From Chthonomonas sp. UBA2362 (GTDB taxonomy: Bacteria; Armatimonadota; Fimbriimonadia; Fimbriimonadales; Fimbriimonadaceae): DNA of 64,000 bases. Both the position numbers and the translations under genes were made by a program. The notes beneath the pieces are model-generated. The model saw nothing but the letters and a program-made list of their open reading frames with translations, made no database searches and was not told where the DNA came from. The stretch's first letter is position 1. Each line of letters starts with the position of its first letter. Location of the stretch: contig DDTO01000004.1 in assembly GCA_002344135.1 (NCBI GenBank), forward strand, positions 760,199 through 824,198. Reading direction: 5' to 3'. Shown here piece by piece: positions 34,656 to 43,067 of this stretch.

Positions 34656-35678
34656 ATGGAGGCGCTGGTGCTGAAGGCTCCTGGGCGGCTTGAGCTTCAG
34701 CGAGTGCCGGTTCCCCGTCCGGATCGTGGTGAGGTTCTCGTGCGTGTCGAGGCTGCGCTCACCTGCGGGACCGACCTGAAGGCGTACCTGCGCGGCCACC
34801 CCCAAATCCCGATGCCCGGACTCTTCGGGCACGAGTACAGCGGAGTCGTGGCAGCGGTCGGCGACGACGCTACGTTCACGGTCGGGCAAGAGGTCATGGG
34901 CGTCCATTCTGCGCCCTGCCAAGAGTGCGACTGGTGCGCGCGAGACCAGGAAAATCTCTGCGAGAAGATCATGGCCACCAAGGTGCTTGGCAGCTACGCG
35001 GAGTACCTACTCGTTCCCGCCCACATCGCTCGCCTCAACCTCTTCGAGAAGCCGGAAAGTCTCAGCTTCGAGCGAGCGGCGATGCTCGAGCCCCTCGCGT
35101 GCGTGGCGCAAGCGATCGAACTGATGCGACCCCGCGCCGACAGTCGGGTACTCATCATCGGCCCCGGCGCAATCGGCCTTATGTTCGCGGCGGTCCTGGC
35201 CTATCTTCGCCAGGAGTCGGGTGGGCGAGGGCAAGGCTCCGTGACGGTGGCAGGGCGGAATCCTGCTCGGCTCCAGTTGGCCGAACGACTCGGAGCGACG
35301 ACCCGGCTGCTTGCAAAGATGGTCCCCGACCCAGTTTACGATCTCGTCATCGAATGCACGGGACGCGAGGAAATCTGGGAGCGCAGCATCGACTTCGTTC
35401 GCCGAGGCGGAAAGGCCGTCCTGTTCGGCGGTTGCCCTGCCGGGACCCGAGCGTCCTTCGATACTCGTCGCTTGCATTACGATCAGATCGACGTGATCAG
35501 CCCCTTCCACTTCGGAACGCGCGCCGTTCGCACTGCGCGCCACTGGCTCCTCGACCCCAAGTTCGAAGTCGATCTGCTGCTCAGCGGTGAGCGACGCTTG
35601 GCCGATGCACGCGAAGTCTTCGAAGACCTCTCGGAAGGGCGTGGAATCAAGTACGTGTTTCGGCCTGGCCGATTCTAG
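34656..35678 (+). CDS. Zinc-dependent medium-chain alcohol dehydrogenase family protein
   Basis: 340 residues. The catalytic-zinc Cys is in ALTCGTDLKAY and the next ligand in FGHEYSGVV. The structural zinc cysteines are in PCQECDWCARDQENLC (four Cys). The Rossmann motif is IIGPGAIGLMFAAV. It oxidises an alcohol or polyol with NAD(P)+; the domain order resembles sorbitol/threonine dehydrogenases. The ATG at 34656 precedes MEALVLKAPGRLELQ, a standard family start. It is divergent from the SRPBCC gene with under 100 bases between starts. Confidence 0.92.
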   Translation: MEALVLKAPGRLELQRVPVPRPDRGEVLVRVEAALTCGTDLKAYLRGHPQIPMPGLFGHEYSGVVAAVGDDATFTVGQEVMGVHSAPCQECDWCARDQENLCEKIMATKVLGSYAEYLLVPAHIARLNLFEKPESLSFERAAMLEPLACVAQAIELMRPRADSRVLIIGPGAIGLMFAAVLAYLRQESGGRGQGSVTVAGRNPARLQLAERLGATTRLLAKMVPDPVYDLVIECTGREEIWERSIDFVRRGGKAVLFGGCPAGTRASFDTRRLHYDQIDVISPFHFGTRAVRTARHWLLDPKFEVDLLLSGERRLADAREVFEDLSEGRGIKYVFRPGRF

Positions 35679-35683
35679 CGTGA

Positions 35684-35689
35684 TACAAT
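35684..35689 (+). promoter_or_regulatory. -10 box TACAAT before the dockerin-type protein gene
   Basis: GATACAAT lies 45 bases before the ATG at 35735, with GGAAGGAGAG as ribosome-binding site about ten bases before the ATG. This gene therefore has a conventional leader. Confidence 0.5.
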
Positions 35690-35734
35690 GAGGTCACGGG
35701 TACTGCCCGAATACCTTTCGGAAGGAGAGATTCC

Positions 35735-36955
35735 ATGAAGAAACTTGCTCTCGCATGCGCCCTCGGCGGCCTCGCGACCCAGGCGCTAGGCCAGCTTGTG
35801 GTCGGCAACGACCAGACGGGCTCGACGTCGCTCTGGCTGATCGACGTGAACACCGGCGTCGCCACTCCGCTTTTCACCTCTACCACGACCAACACCAAGC
35901 CGTGGGGAATGGCCGCCGACAACGTCAACGGCATCCTCTACTGGAACAATGGCGGCACGCTCTACAGCGCGACGTTTGCCGATCTGCTCTCGGGAACGCC
36001 GACCATCAACTCCGTCACCATGACCCATAACGCCGGCGCCGTGAACTACGTCGGCCTCGGATACAACCCCACTACCGGCAAGCTCCTCGGCACGCGCAAC
36101 ATCACGACCGAAGGCGTCTACGAAATCGACCCCGTCACCGGAGTAGGCATCCTCCTGTACGCCTACTCGACCACGTTCGACTTCGGCGGCTTGGACTACG
36201 ACCCGGCTACCGCCAAGCTTTTCGGCCTCTCCGACACGCCGACTACCGCGCGCGGACTCTACGAGCTCATCGACGCAACGACGATCAACCTCATCATTCC
36301 CGGATACCCGGGCACCGAGACCGACATCGACGGCCTGGCCGTCGGCAACGGACGAGCCTACTACGTGACAGACGGACCCATCTCGGCGCAGCCGAACTTC
36401 TACGTCTACGACATCGCCTCGGGTCAGCAGGTGGGCACCTTACCTTCGCCGTTTACCGGCACCGGAACCTTCTCCGCGGCAGCTTGGGCGCCCGGTCTGA
36501 TGAACACGCAAGCCACCGTTTCCGGCTCGATCGACCTCGAGGACTACATCCCCGACGAGGCCGGCCGTTCCGTGACCTTCGATGTCATCCAAGGCGGTAA
36601 CGTGATCGACACCGAAATCGTCGCTCTCAGCCTCAACGGCGCCTACTCGTTTACGACGAGCGCCAGCGGAGTTTGCGAAGTGGCCGCGAAGTCGAGTCAC
36701 TGGCTTCGCAAGAAGTCAGCTCCGGTCAACATCAACCCGGGAGGTACGACCAACGTCGACCTTAGCCTCTCGAACGGCGATATCAACGACGATAACGAGA
36801 TCGACATCGGCGACTACTCGCTCCTTTCGATCGCGTTCGGCTCAACCCCAGTCGACCCGAACTGGAATGCAGAAGCCGACCTTAACGGCGACGACGAAGT
36901 CGACATCGGAGACTTCGCCATCCTCAGCAACAACTTCGGTATGGTGGGCGACTAA
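35735..36955 (+). CDS. Secreted beta-propeller-like protein with dockerin-type EF-hand C-terminus
   Basis: 406 residues with a signal peptide (MKKLALACALGGLATQALG). Residues 20-260 are strands with repeated NTGVATPLF- and GVYEIDPVTGVG-like turns, resembling a small propeller (DUF4394-like). From about 265 a beta domain (SGSIDLEDYIPDEAG) leads to SSHWLRKK, then two EF-hand loops (NGDINDDNEIDIGDY and DLNGDDEVDIGDFAIL). The same C-terminal module ends the metalloprotease at 61336. It may be a surface-anchoring or calcium-binding module; dockerins bind cohesins, but no cohesin is seen here. Confidence 0.85.
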   Translation: MKKLALACALGGLATQALGQLVVGNDQTGSTSLWLIDVNTGVATPLFTSTTTNTKPWGMAADNVNGILYWNNGGTLYSATFADLLSGTPTINSVTMTHNAGAVNYVGLGYNPTTGKLLGTRNITTEGVYEIDPVTGVGILLYAYSTTFDFGGLDYDPATAKLFGLSDTPTTARGLYELIDATTINLIIPGYPGTETDIDGLAVGNGRAYYVTDGPISAQPNFYVYDIASGQQVGTLPSPFTGTGTFSAAAWAPGLMNTQATVSGSIDLEDYIPDEAGRSVTFDVIQGGNVIDTEIVALSLNGAYSFTTSASGVCEVAAKSSHWLRKKSAPVNINPGGTTNVDLSLSNGDINDDNEIDIGDYSLLSIAFGSTPVDPNWNAEADLNGDDEVDIGDFAILSNNFGMVGD

Positions 36956-37025
36956 TCTCTGGGGGGTCGCGAACGCAGTAAACGAATACGGTCCCGCTCG
37001 CGGCGTTCGCGGCTCCTTTCTGATT

Positions 37026-37045
37026 CCCCTCGTTGGTGCGAGGGG
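37026..37045. terminator. Terminator hairpin after the dockerin protein gene
   Basis: CCCCTCG-TTGGTG-CGAGGGG, a 7-bp stem, then GTTCTTCCTT. It serves the plus-strand gene and may also serve the convergent gpx gene. Confidence 0.6.
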
Positions 37046-37053
37046 GTTCTTCC

Positions 37054-37572
37054 TTACTCTTCGCGAAGTGCGGCCTCGATCGCCTTGCCGAGGGCCTTGT
37101 CTTCGGGGGTCACCTTCGGCGCGAAGCGCTCGACCGTCTTGCCGTCGCGGTGGACCAGGAACTTGGCAAAGTTCCATTCGATCTCCTGCTCCGTCTTCGA
37201 ACTCTCGAGCAGCCACCGGTAGAGCGGGGCCTTCTCAAGGCCGGTGACGACGACCTTGCCGAACATCGGGAAGGTCACGCCGTACTTTTCGGTGCAGAAG
37301 GCCTTGATCTCCTTGTTCGAGCCAGGCTCTTGCTCCTTAAAGTCGTTGGCGGGAAAGCCGAGGACAATGAAGCCCTGATCCTTGTACTTCTGGTACAGCG
37401 CCTCGAGGCCGGCGTACTGAGGCGTCAGGCCGCATCGGCTCGCCGTGTTAACCACGAGCGCGACCTTGCCCTTGAATGCCTTGAACGAGGTGGACTTGCC
37501 ATCGATGTCGGCCATCGTGAAGTCGGTGAACGCCGGGCCCGCGGCGAGCAATGCGGCCATGATAGTAACCAT
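37054..37572 (-). CDS. gpx: Glutathione peroxidase family thiol peroxidase
   Basis: 172 residues. The active-site Cys47 is in VNTASRCGLTPQY, followed by FPANDFKEQEPG (Gln role) and WNFAKFLVHRDG (Trp). It is a Cys, not Sec, enzyme. Bacterial members usually use thioredoxin and reduce hydroperoxides. The start is hydrophobic (MVTIMAALLAAG) and might direct export. TAGAAT sits six bases before the ATG and no Shine-Dalgarno is present. Confidence 0.94.
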   Translation of the reverse strand: MVTIMAALLAAGPAFTDFTMADIDGKSTSFKAFKGKVALVVNTASRCGLTPQYAGLEALYQKYKDQGFIVLGFPANDFKEQEPGSNKEIKAFCTEKYGVTFPMFGKVVVTGLEKAPLYRWLLESSKTEQEIEWNFAKFLVHRDGKTVERFAPKVTPEDKALGKAIEAALREE

Positions 37573-37578
37573 GCGCCT

Positions 37579-37584
37579 ATTCTA
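37579..37584 (-). promoter_or_regulatory. -10 box TAGAAT, leaderless promoter of gpx
   Basis: TAGAAT, AGGCGC, then ATG at 37572 on the minus strand. Exact six-base spacing. Confidence 0.55.
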
Positions 37585-38259
37585 CGACAGCCGGCGGACT
37601 CCGGACGCCCGCAGGTTTCCGGCCCAATCGGTGAACGCGTCGACAAGGGCAGCCTCGAGGGCGGTTCGGTCGAGCACGCAGGCATTCGTCGGCGCGGGTG
37701 ACGCAAACACGAGAGCGGGATCGACGAGTGGCGGGCCGATCGGAATGCTGGCCTGCACGAGAACCGCGCGATCGGTCAGCCGCAGAGCGGCGCCGCAAAG
37801 TTTGACACCGGTCCGGGCGTCGGCCAAGTCGGTCGGAGCGGCATGCGCGAAGCAGTCGGCGCTCGGCCCAGGTCTCCCCGTCTCGGCGCCCTGTCGGGCG
37901 GCGAGCCCGCACCTGGCAAGGGCGCGCGCGATCGGGAGAGTCAATTCGTCGGCAAATGCTCGCGGACTTCTCGGAGCTGGCGCACCCAACCACGCGTCGA
38001 AAGCGACAGCCATCGCCAGGGTGACATCGTGCCCGTGAAGAACCGCTCGCCCGCCGGTCGGGCGACGCACCCAAGGCACGGGGCAATCGGGAAGCAGGTC
38101 GCGCTCGGGCCGCTGGAACCTGCCGAGGCTGACCCACGGACCATCCCAGCCGTAGATCCGTGCACGCGCGCTGCCAGACGCCTCGACCTCATCGAGCATC
38201 GCCTGGTCGAGGCGCATGTTCTCGACCCCTTCTGCCGGTCCGTCGACGGCGATCCGCAT
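37582..38259 (-). CDS. Biotin/lipoate protein ligase A family protein
   Basis: 225 residues. The LplA/LipM/BPL fold is marked by WVRRPTGGRAVLHGHDVT (RRPTGGGAVLHxxD-type motif) and by GVKLCGAALRLTDRAVLVQ (the Lys-Gly motif that activates the acyl group). It probably transfers lipoate or octanoate to carrier proteins. The C-terminus is shorter than in LplA and closer to LipM/LipL-type octanoyltransferases. TAAAAC lies six bases before the ATG. Its end overlaps the gpx promoter. Confidence 0.85.
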   Translation of the reverse strand: MRIAVDGPAEGVENMRLDQAMLDEVEASGSARARIYGWDGPWVSLGRFQRPERDLLPDCPVPWVRRPTGGRAVLHGHDVTLAMAVAFDAWLGAPAPRSPRAFADELTLPIARALARCGLAARQGAETGRPGPSADCFAHAAPTDLADARTGVKLCGAALRLTDRAVLVQASIPIGPPLVDPALVFASPAPTNACVLDRTALEAALVDAFTDWAGNLRASGVRRLS

Positions 38260-38265
38260 GCCGTG

Positions 38266-38271
38266 GTTTTA
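38266..38271 (-). promoter_or_regulatory. -10 box TAAAAC, leaderless promoter of the lipoate ligase-like gene
   Basis: TAAAAC, CACGGC, then ATG at 38259 on the minus strand. The final C deviates from TANNNT. Confidence 0.35.
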
Positions 38272-38350
38272 CCGCGGACTTCGAGTGCCATAATGCGATT
38301 CGGGCGGTTGGTCCGTCCTTTACGAAAGCGCGACACGGAAGGAAGGTGCG

Positions 38351-38815
38351 ATGAAGAGGATTTTGGCTAGCGTTCTGGTCGTCTCTACGGCGGCGTTCGT
38401 TGTGTTTGGGTGTGGTGGGACGGGCAACGCCAATGGGGTGAATCTCCAGCGGCGACAACTGCTCGGGCTCTGGCGCGACACTCAGTTGAACGCGAACGGC
38501 CGGACCGTGGGATGCCCCGGCTCGATCGAGATTCTCAGCAGCGGCAGGATCGTCTCCTGCGGTGGGACGATCGAGTTCCGGAGCGACTCGACCTTCACCC
38601 AGGCGATCGACACTTTCGGCGGAAGCCAAGTGATCCGCGAGGGGACCTGGACCCTCATGCGCAATCAGATCACGCTCTTCTATACGGGCGCAGCGAATCC
38701 AGTGGCGAACGACCAGTTCACGATCCTCATGGGCGAAGACGGCAACTCCTTCCTCAGTGAGCGGGAGATGGACGGCACCACCGTGGGCACCCTGCTCGTG
38801 CGCCAGACCCTGTAG
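38351..38815 (+). CDS. Small lipoprotein of unknown function
   Basis: 154 residues. The signal peptide ends in a lipobox (VVFGCG, Cys about 21), so it is probably lipid-anchored. The mature part is a small beta-rich domain (LLGLWRDTQLNANGR, SDSTFTQAIDTFGG, REGTWTLMRNQITLFYTG), like the lipocalin-type domains of many lipoproteins. A strong GGAAGGAAGG precedes the ATG and CATAAT lies further upstream (about 38289). Followed by a terminator hairpin. Confidence 0.8.
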   Translation: MKRILASVLVVSTAAFVVFGCGGTGNANGVNLQRRQLLGLWRDTQLNANGRTVGCPGSIEILSSGRIVSCGGTIEFRSDSTFTQAIDTFGGSQVIREGTWTLMRNQITLFYTGAANPVANDQFTILMGEDGNSFLSEREMDGTTVGTLLVRQTL

Positions 38816-38840
38816 GCCGTCTCCGCCTTCTCTGAGGCAT

Positions 38841-38863
38841 CGGCGGGCCGATCCGGCCCGCCG
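38841..38863 (+). terminator. Terminator hairpin after the lipoprotein gene
   Basis: CGGCGGGCC-GATCC-GGCCCGCCG, a 9-bp stem. The following TAGAATTTT doubles as the -10 box of pruA. Confidence 0.6.
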
Positions 38864-38864
38864 G

Positions 38865-38870
38865 TAGAAT
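38865..38870 (+). promoter_or_regulatory. -10 box TAGAAT, leaderless promoter of pruA
   Basis: TAGAAT, TTTCGC, then ATG at 38877. Exact six-base spacing and no ribosome-binding site. Confidence 0.55.
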
Positions 38871-38876
38871 TTTCGC

Positions 38877-40508
<1,632 letters not shown>

Positions 40509-40561
40509 GAACGGCCCCTATGACACAATGGATAGAGCGTTCGTAGAACGCCGTAAAGTCG

Positions 40562-41362
40562 ATGGTTCCCCAAACCTTTCAGACCGGCGATCTCGCGATC
40601 GTGGCGTTCTTGGTCGTACTGGAAGCCCTGCTTTCGGCCGACAACGCCCTCGTGCTGGCGGTTATGGTCCGTCACCTGCCGCGCAAACTCCAGCGCAAGG
40701 CGCTGCTCTACGGGCTGGGCGGGGCGTTCGTGTTCCGGTTTATCGCGATCCTCTTCGCGACCACGATTCTCTCCCTCTGGTGGCTCCAAGCGATAGGCGC
40801 GCTATACCTGCTCTATCTCCCTCTGAAGCACTTCCACGGGGCGAACAAAGAGAAGGCGGTCAAAGCCGTCGAAAAGTCTTTCTGGCCAACCGTTATCTCC
40901 GTGGAAATCGCCGACATCGCCTTTGCCGTCGATAGCGTCCTCGCGGGAGTCGCTCTGATCAAGTCGCCCGATAAGATATGGGTCGTCTATTTCGGCGCCA
41001 TCATCGGCGTGGTTCTGCTCCGTTTTGCGGCTTCCCTCTTCATCTCGCTCCTCGCCAAGTATCCAGTCCTCGACCACATCGCTTACCTGCTCGTGGGCTG
41101 GGTGGGGGTGAAGCTGGCCTTCATGGCTGGGCATAACTACGGCGTTCACTACGACGACACCCACGATGTCGACCTCACATGGCGGATTCCCGAACTCAAT
41201 CCCATCGTGTTCTGGACCGTGCTGGCGAGCATCTGTATCGCCGGCCTGCTGGTGGCGCGGAGGCAGCGAGCGATCCTCGATGCCCGCGGCTCCGCCGGAC
41301 GAGCGTCCGAGGAAGAATTCCCCTCCCCTGGAGGGGTGCCCGAAGGGCGGGGTGGTTCATGA
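40562..41362 (+). CDS. TerC family integral membrane protein
   Basis: 266 residues with about seven membrane segments. Signature acidic motifs EALLSADNALVLAVMVRHLP and EIADIAFAVDSVLAG (paired Asp/Asn in the membrane) define the TerC/YkoY family, now linked to manganese export and metalation of secreted enzymes. The last 16 residues (EEFPSPGGVPEGRGGS) are encoded by a dispersed palindromic repeat (41318-41357), so the natural C-terminus was probably replaced by repeat insertion. Stop overlaps the ATG of the DUF559 gene (ATGA). Confidence 0.9.
   Translation: MVPQTFQTGDLAIVAFLVVLEALLSADNALVLAVMVRHLPRKLQRKALLYGLGGAFVFRFIAILFATTILSLWWLQAIGALYLLYLPLKHFHGANKEKAVKAVEKSFWPTVISVEIADIAFAVDSVLAGVALIKSPDKIWVVYFGAIIGVVLLRFAASLFISLLAKYPVLDHIAYLLVGWVGVKLAFMAGHNYGVHYDDTHDVDLTWRIPELNPIVFWTVLASICIAGLLVARRQRAILDARGSAGRASEEEFPSPGGVPEGRGGS
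41318..41357 (+). repeat. Palindromic repeat, copy A, upstream of the DUF559 gene
   Basis: A 40-bp unit: arm CCCCTCCCCTGGAGGGG, then TGCCCGAAGGGCG (a GCCC-GAA-GGGC hairpin), then GGGGTGGTT. It forms the 3' end of terC and ends just before the DUF559 start codon. Confidence 0.85.
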
Positions 41363-41853
41363 GACACACCGCCCGCTACTACTCTCTTCCCTACAACCCC
41401 GAACTCAAGACCAGAGCAAGGGAACTGCGCAAGGCGGGAATGCTCCACGAGGCCCTCATGTGGAACCAGCTAAAGCGCGGCCAACTCAACGGCCTGGACT
41501 TCGACCGGCAGAAGATCATCGGGAATTACATCGTCGACTTCTTCTGCGCAGAGAAGTTCGTCGCCGTCGAGCTCGACGGGCCGTCGCATGACGGCCGCGA
41601 AGGTTATGACGAGCGGCGAGATTCGTTCCTGAAATCGCTCGGCTTGACCGTGATTCACATCCCGGTGGTCGACGTGCTAAAGAATATGGAGGCCGTCGTC
41701 GAGTATCTGAGACACCACCCCGACCTTCGGCCACCCCTCCAGAGGAGGGAATTTTTCGCCGGGGAAGGAAGAATGAGATTCCCCTCCCCCGGAGGGGTGC
41801 CCGAAGGTCGGGGTGGTGAGAGCCGGCCAGCCCCCCCAAAGAGGGACGTTTGA
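41359..41853 (+). CDS. DUF559 family endonuclease-like protein (PD-(D/E)XK, Vsr-like fold)
   Basis: 164 residues. The core (about 1-118) shows ELRKAGMLHEALMWNQLKRG, then FDRQKIIGNYIVDFFC and FVAVELDGPSHD, the acidic residues of the DUF559 nuclease fold, and LGLTVIHIPVVDVLKN. The last 45 residues are encoded by two more copies of the repeat (41714-41752 inverted, 41779-41817 direct) and carry no conserved fold. The gene is therefore bracketed and partly built by palindromic repeats. Biochemical role is undescribed; proteins of this family are commonly scattered singly in genomes. The ATG overlaps the terC stop codon. Confidence 0.88.
   Translation: MRHTARYYSLPYNPELKTRARELRKAGMLHEALMWNQLKRGQLNGLDFDRQKIIGNYIVDFFCAEKFVAVELDGPSHDGREGYDERRDSFLKSLGLTVIHIPVVDVLKNMEAVVEYLRHHPDLRPPLQRREFFAGEGRMRFPSPGGVPEGRGGESRPAPPKRDV
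41714..41752 (-). repeat. Palindromic repeat, copy B1, inverted, at the DUF559 3' end
   Basis: On the minus strand TTCCCTCCTCTGGAGGGG, then TGGCCGAAGGTCG and GGGGTGGT, the same unit as copy A with a few changes. It encodes RHHPDLRPPLQRREF in the DUF559 frame. Confidence 0.85.
41779..41817 (+). repeat. Palindromic repeat, copy B2, direct, at the DUF559 3' end
   Basis: TTCCCCTCCCCCGGAGGGGT, then GCCCGAAGGTCG and GGGGTGGT. Copies B1 and B2 face each other across 26 bases, the paired arrangement typical of REP/BIME elements. Confidence 0.85.
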
Positions 41854-42257
41854 ATTTCGCGGACGCAATTCGGACTTGCTCACCTGCCTCGCCAACCTCT
41901 CCAACGACGAGGTGTTTACTCCCCCCTGGCCCGGCGCGCCTGACCCTCCGGGTGCATCATGGCGACGAGCACGCCCTGCATTCGACCTATCCGCGAGCGG
42001 TTTGACTCCAGATTTTCGGATTCCTTCCTCGTCCTGACGAGGGGGACCTTCGCCGCGAAGCGCGCGAAGAGGGGGAGTAAATACAATGCTGGCGCAGCGC
42101 CTGTTCGCGCCTCTCCCGGGGCGGCGAGGGCGCTTGGTTCGCGTGGGATCCTTGGCAACTACTCCCCCTCAGGCACGGGCTTAGCCCGGCCAGGTCCCCC
42201 TCGCTGGCGCGAGGGGGAATGTGCTGCGACCGGATGGCGCGAGGGCCGCGTGGGGTT
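41854..42257. repeat. Repeat-rich intergenic region without a gene
   Basis: Contains the inverted pair TTTACTCCCCC (41915-41925) and GGGGGAGTAAA (42071-42081) flanking about 145 bases. It also holds several short palindromes: CCTCGTCCTGACGAGG (about 42029), the CCCCCTCGC/GCGAGGGGG hairpin (about 42189-42212), and a TACTCCCCCT near 42160. No reading frame has a conserved sequence. It looks like decayed mobile or REP-type DNA between the DUF559 gene and khpA. Confidence 0.6.
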
Positions 42258-42497
42258 CTAGTCGGTCAGGACCTTGATGTAGGCCTTCTCCCGGCCCTTG
42301 GCGGCGGCGGCGCTGACGAGATAGCGGATCGCGGAGACGACGCGCCCTCCCTTTCCGATGACCTTTCCGACATCGTTAGGGGCGACCGTCACCTGGTACA
42401 CGAGGCCGTCGCGGTCTTTGGCTTCTTTGACGGAGACGGCTTCGGGCTCTGTCACCACTGATTTCACGAGATGTTCGACGAGGGGGCCGTAGCTCAT
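42258..42497 (-). CDS. khpA: KH-domain RNA-binding protein KhpA
   Basis: 79 residues, a single type II KH domain with the GxxG loop in NDVGKVIGKGGRVVSAIR. KhpA (YlqC) pairs with KhpB/Jag and affects cell-envelope growth and RNA metabolism. The start overlaps the rpsP stop by four bases (ATGA). The usual downstream rimM-trmD-rplS are absent here; a repeat region follows instead. Confidence 0.93.
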   Translation of the reverse strand: MSYGPLVEHLVKSVVTEPEAVSVKEAKDRDGLVYQVTVAPNDVGKVIGKGGRVVSAIRYLVSAAAAKGREKAYIKVLTD

Positions 42498-43042
42498 GCG
42501 TCGGCCTTTCCGGCACCCGCCTCGGGCTCGGGCGCCGGTGCTTCCGCAGGCGCCTCTGCAGGCGCTTCGGTGACGGTCTCTGCCGGAGCCGCGGCGACCG
42601 CTTCCTCGGCGGGAGCCTCAGCCTGAACAGGCGCCTCCGGCGTCGGCGTCACATCCGCGACCGGCTCGGGAGCGGGAGCAGGGGCTGGCGCGGCCGGGGC
42701 GACGGCGACGGCTTCGACGACGGTCTTCTTCGTGGTGGCGGCAGTCCGCTTGTCGAGGAATTTGAATGCCGCCTTGGCCTTTGGCCTCTGGGTGAAGAAC
42801 TGATCCAAGACCCCTTCCTGCTTCAAGAGGTAGGCGACAGTCTCGGTCGGTTGGGCGCCTTCGAGCAGCCAATGGAGCGCGCGATCGCCCTTGATCTTCA
42901 CCAGGTGCGGCTGGGTGAGCGGGTTGTAGGTGCCGATCACCTCGACGAATGCGCCGTCGCGGGCGGCGGTGCTCTGCGCCACGACCACCCGGTAGAAGGG
43001 GCGTGCCTTCGTTCCCATCCTTCTCAATCGAATCTTTACCAC
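42494..43042 (-). CDS. rpsP: 30S ribosomal protein S16 with long low-complexity C-terminal extension
   Basis: 182 residues. Residues 1-85 are a normal S16 (VKIRLRRMGTKARPFYRVVV, IGTYNPLTQPHLVKIKGDRA). The next 95 are Ala/Pro/Glu/Val-rich without predicted fold (APAEAPAEAPAPEPEAGAG). Standard S16 is about 80-90 residues, so the tail doubles it. Gene order ffh-rpsP-khpA is conserved across bacteria. Confidence 0.95.
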   Translation of the reverse strand: MVKIRLRRMGTKARPFYRVVVAQSTAARDGAFVEVIGTYNPLTQPHLVKIKGDRALHWLLEGAQPTETVAYLLKQEGVLDQFFTQRPKAKAAFKFLDKRTAATTKKTVVEAVAVAPAAPAPAPAPEPVADVTPTPEAPVQAEAPAEEAVAAAPAETVTEAPAEAPAEAPAPEPEAGAGKADA

Positions 43043-43067
43043 TTGCTTTCTTAATCCTCTCGTTGCG

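Noticed and set aside
40515..40560. tRNA-like stretch before terC (GGATAGAGCGTTCGTAGAACGC)
   Set aside because: No T-arm or acceptor stem could be formed; only a short local hairpin resemblance.
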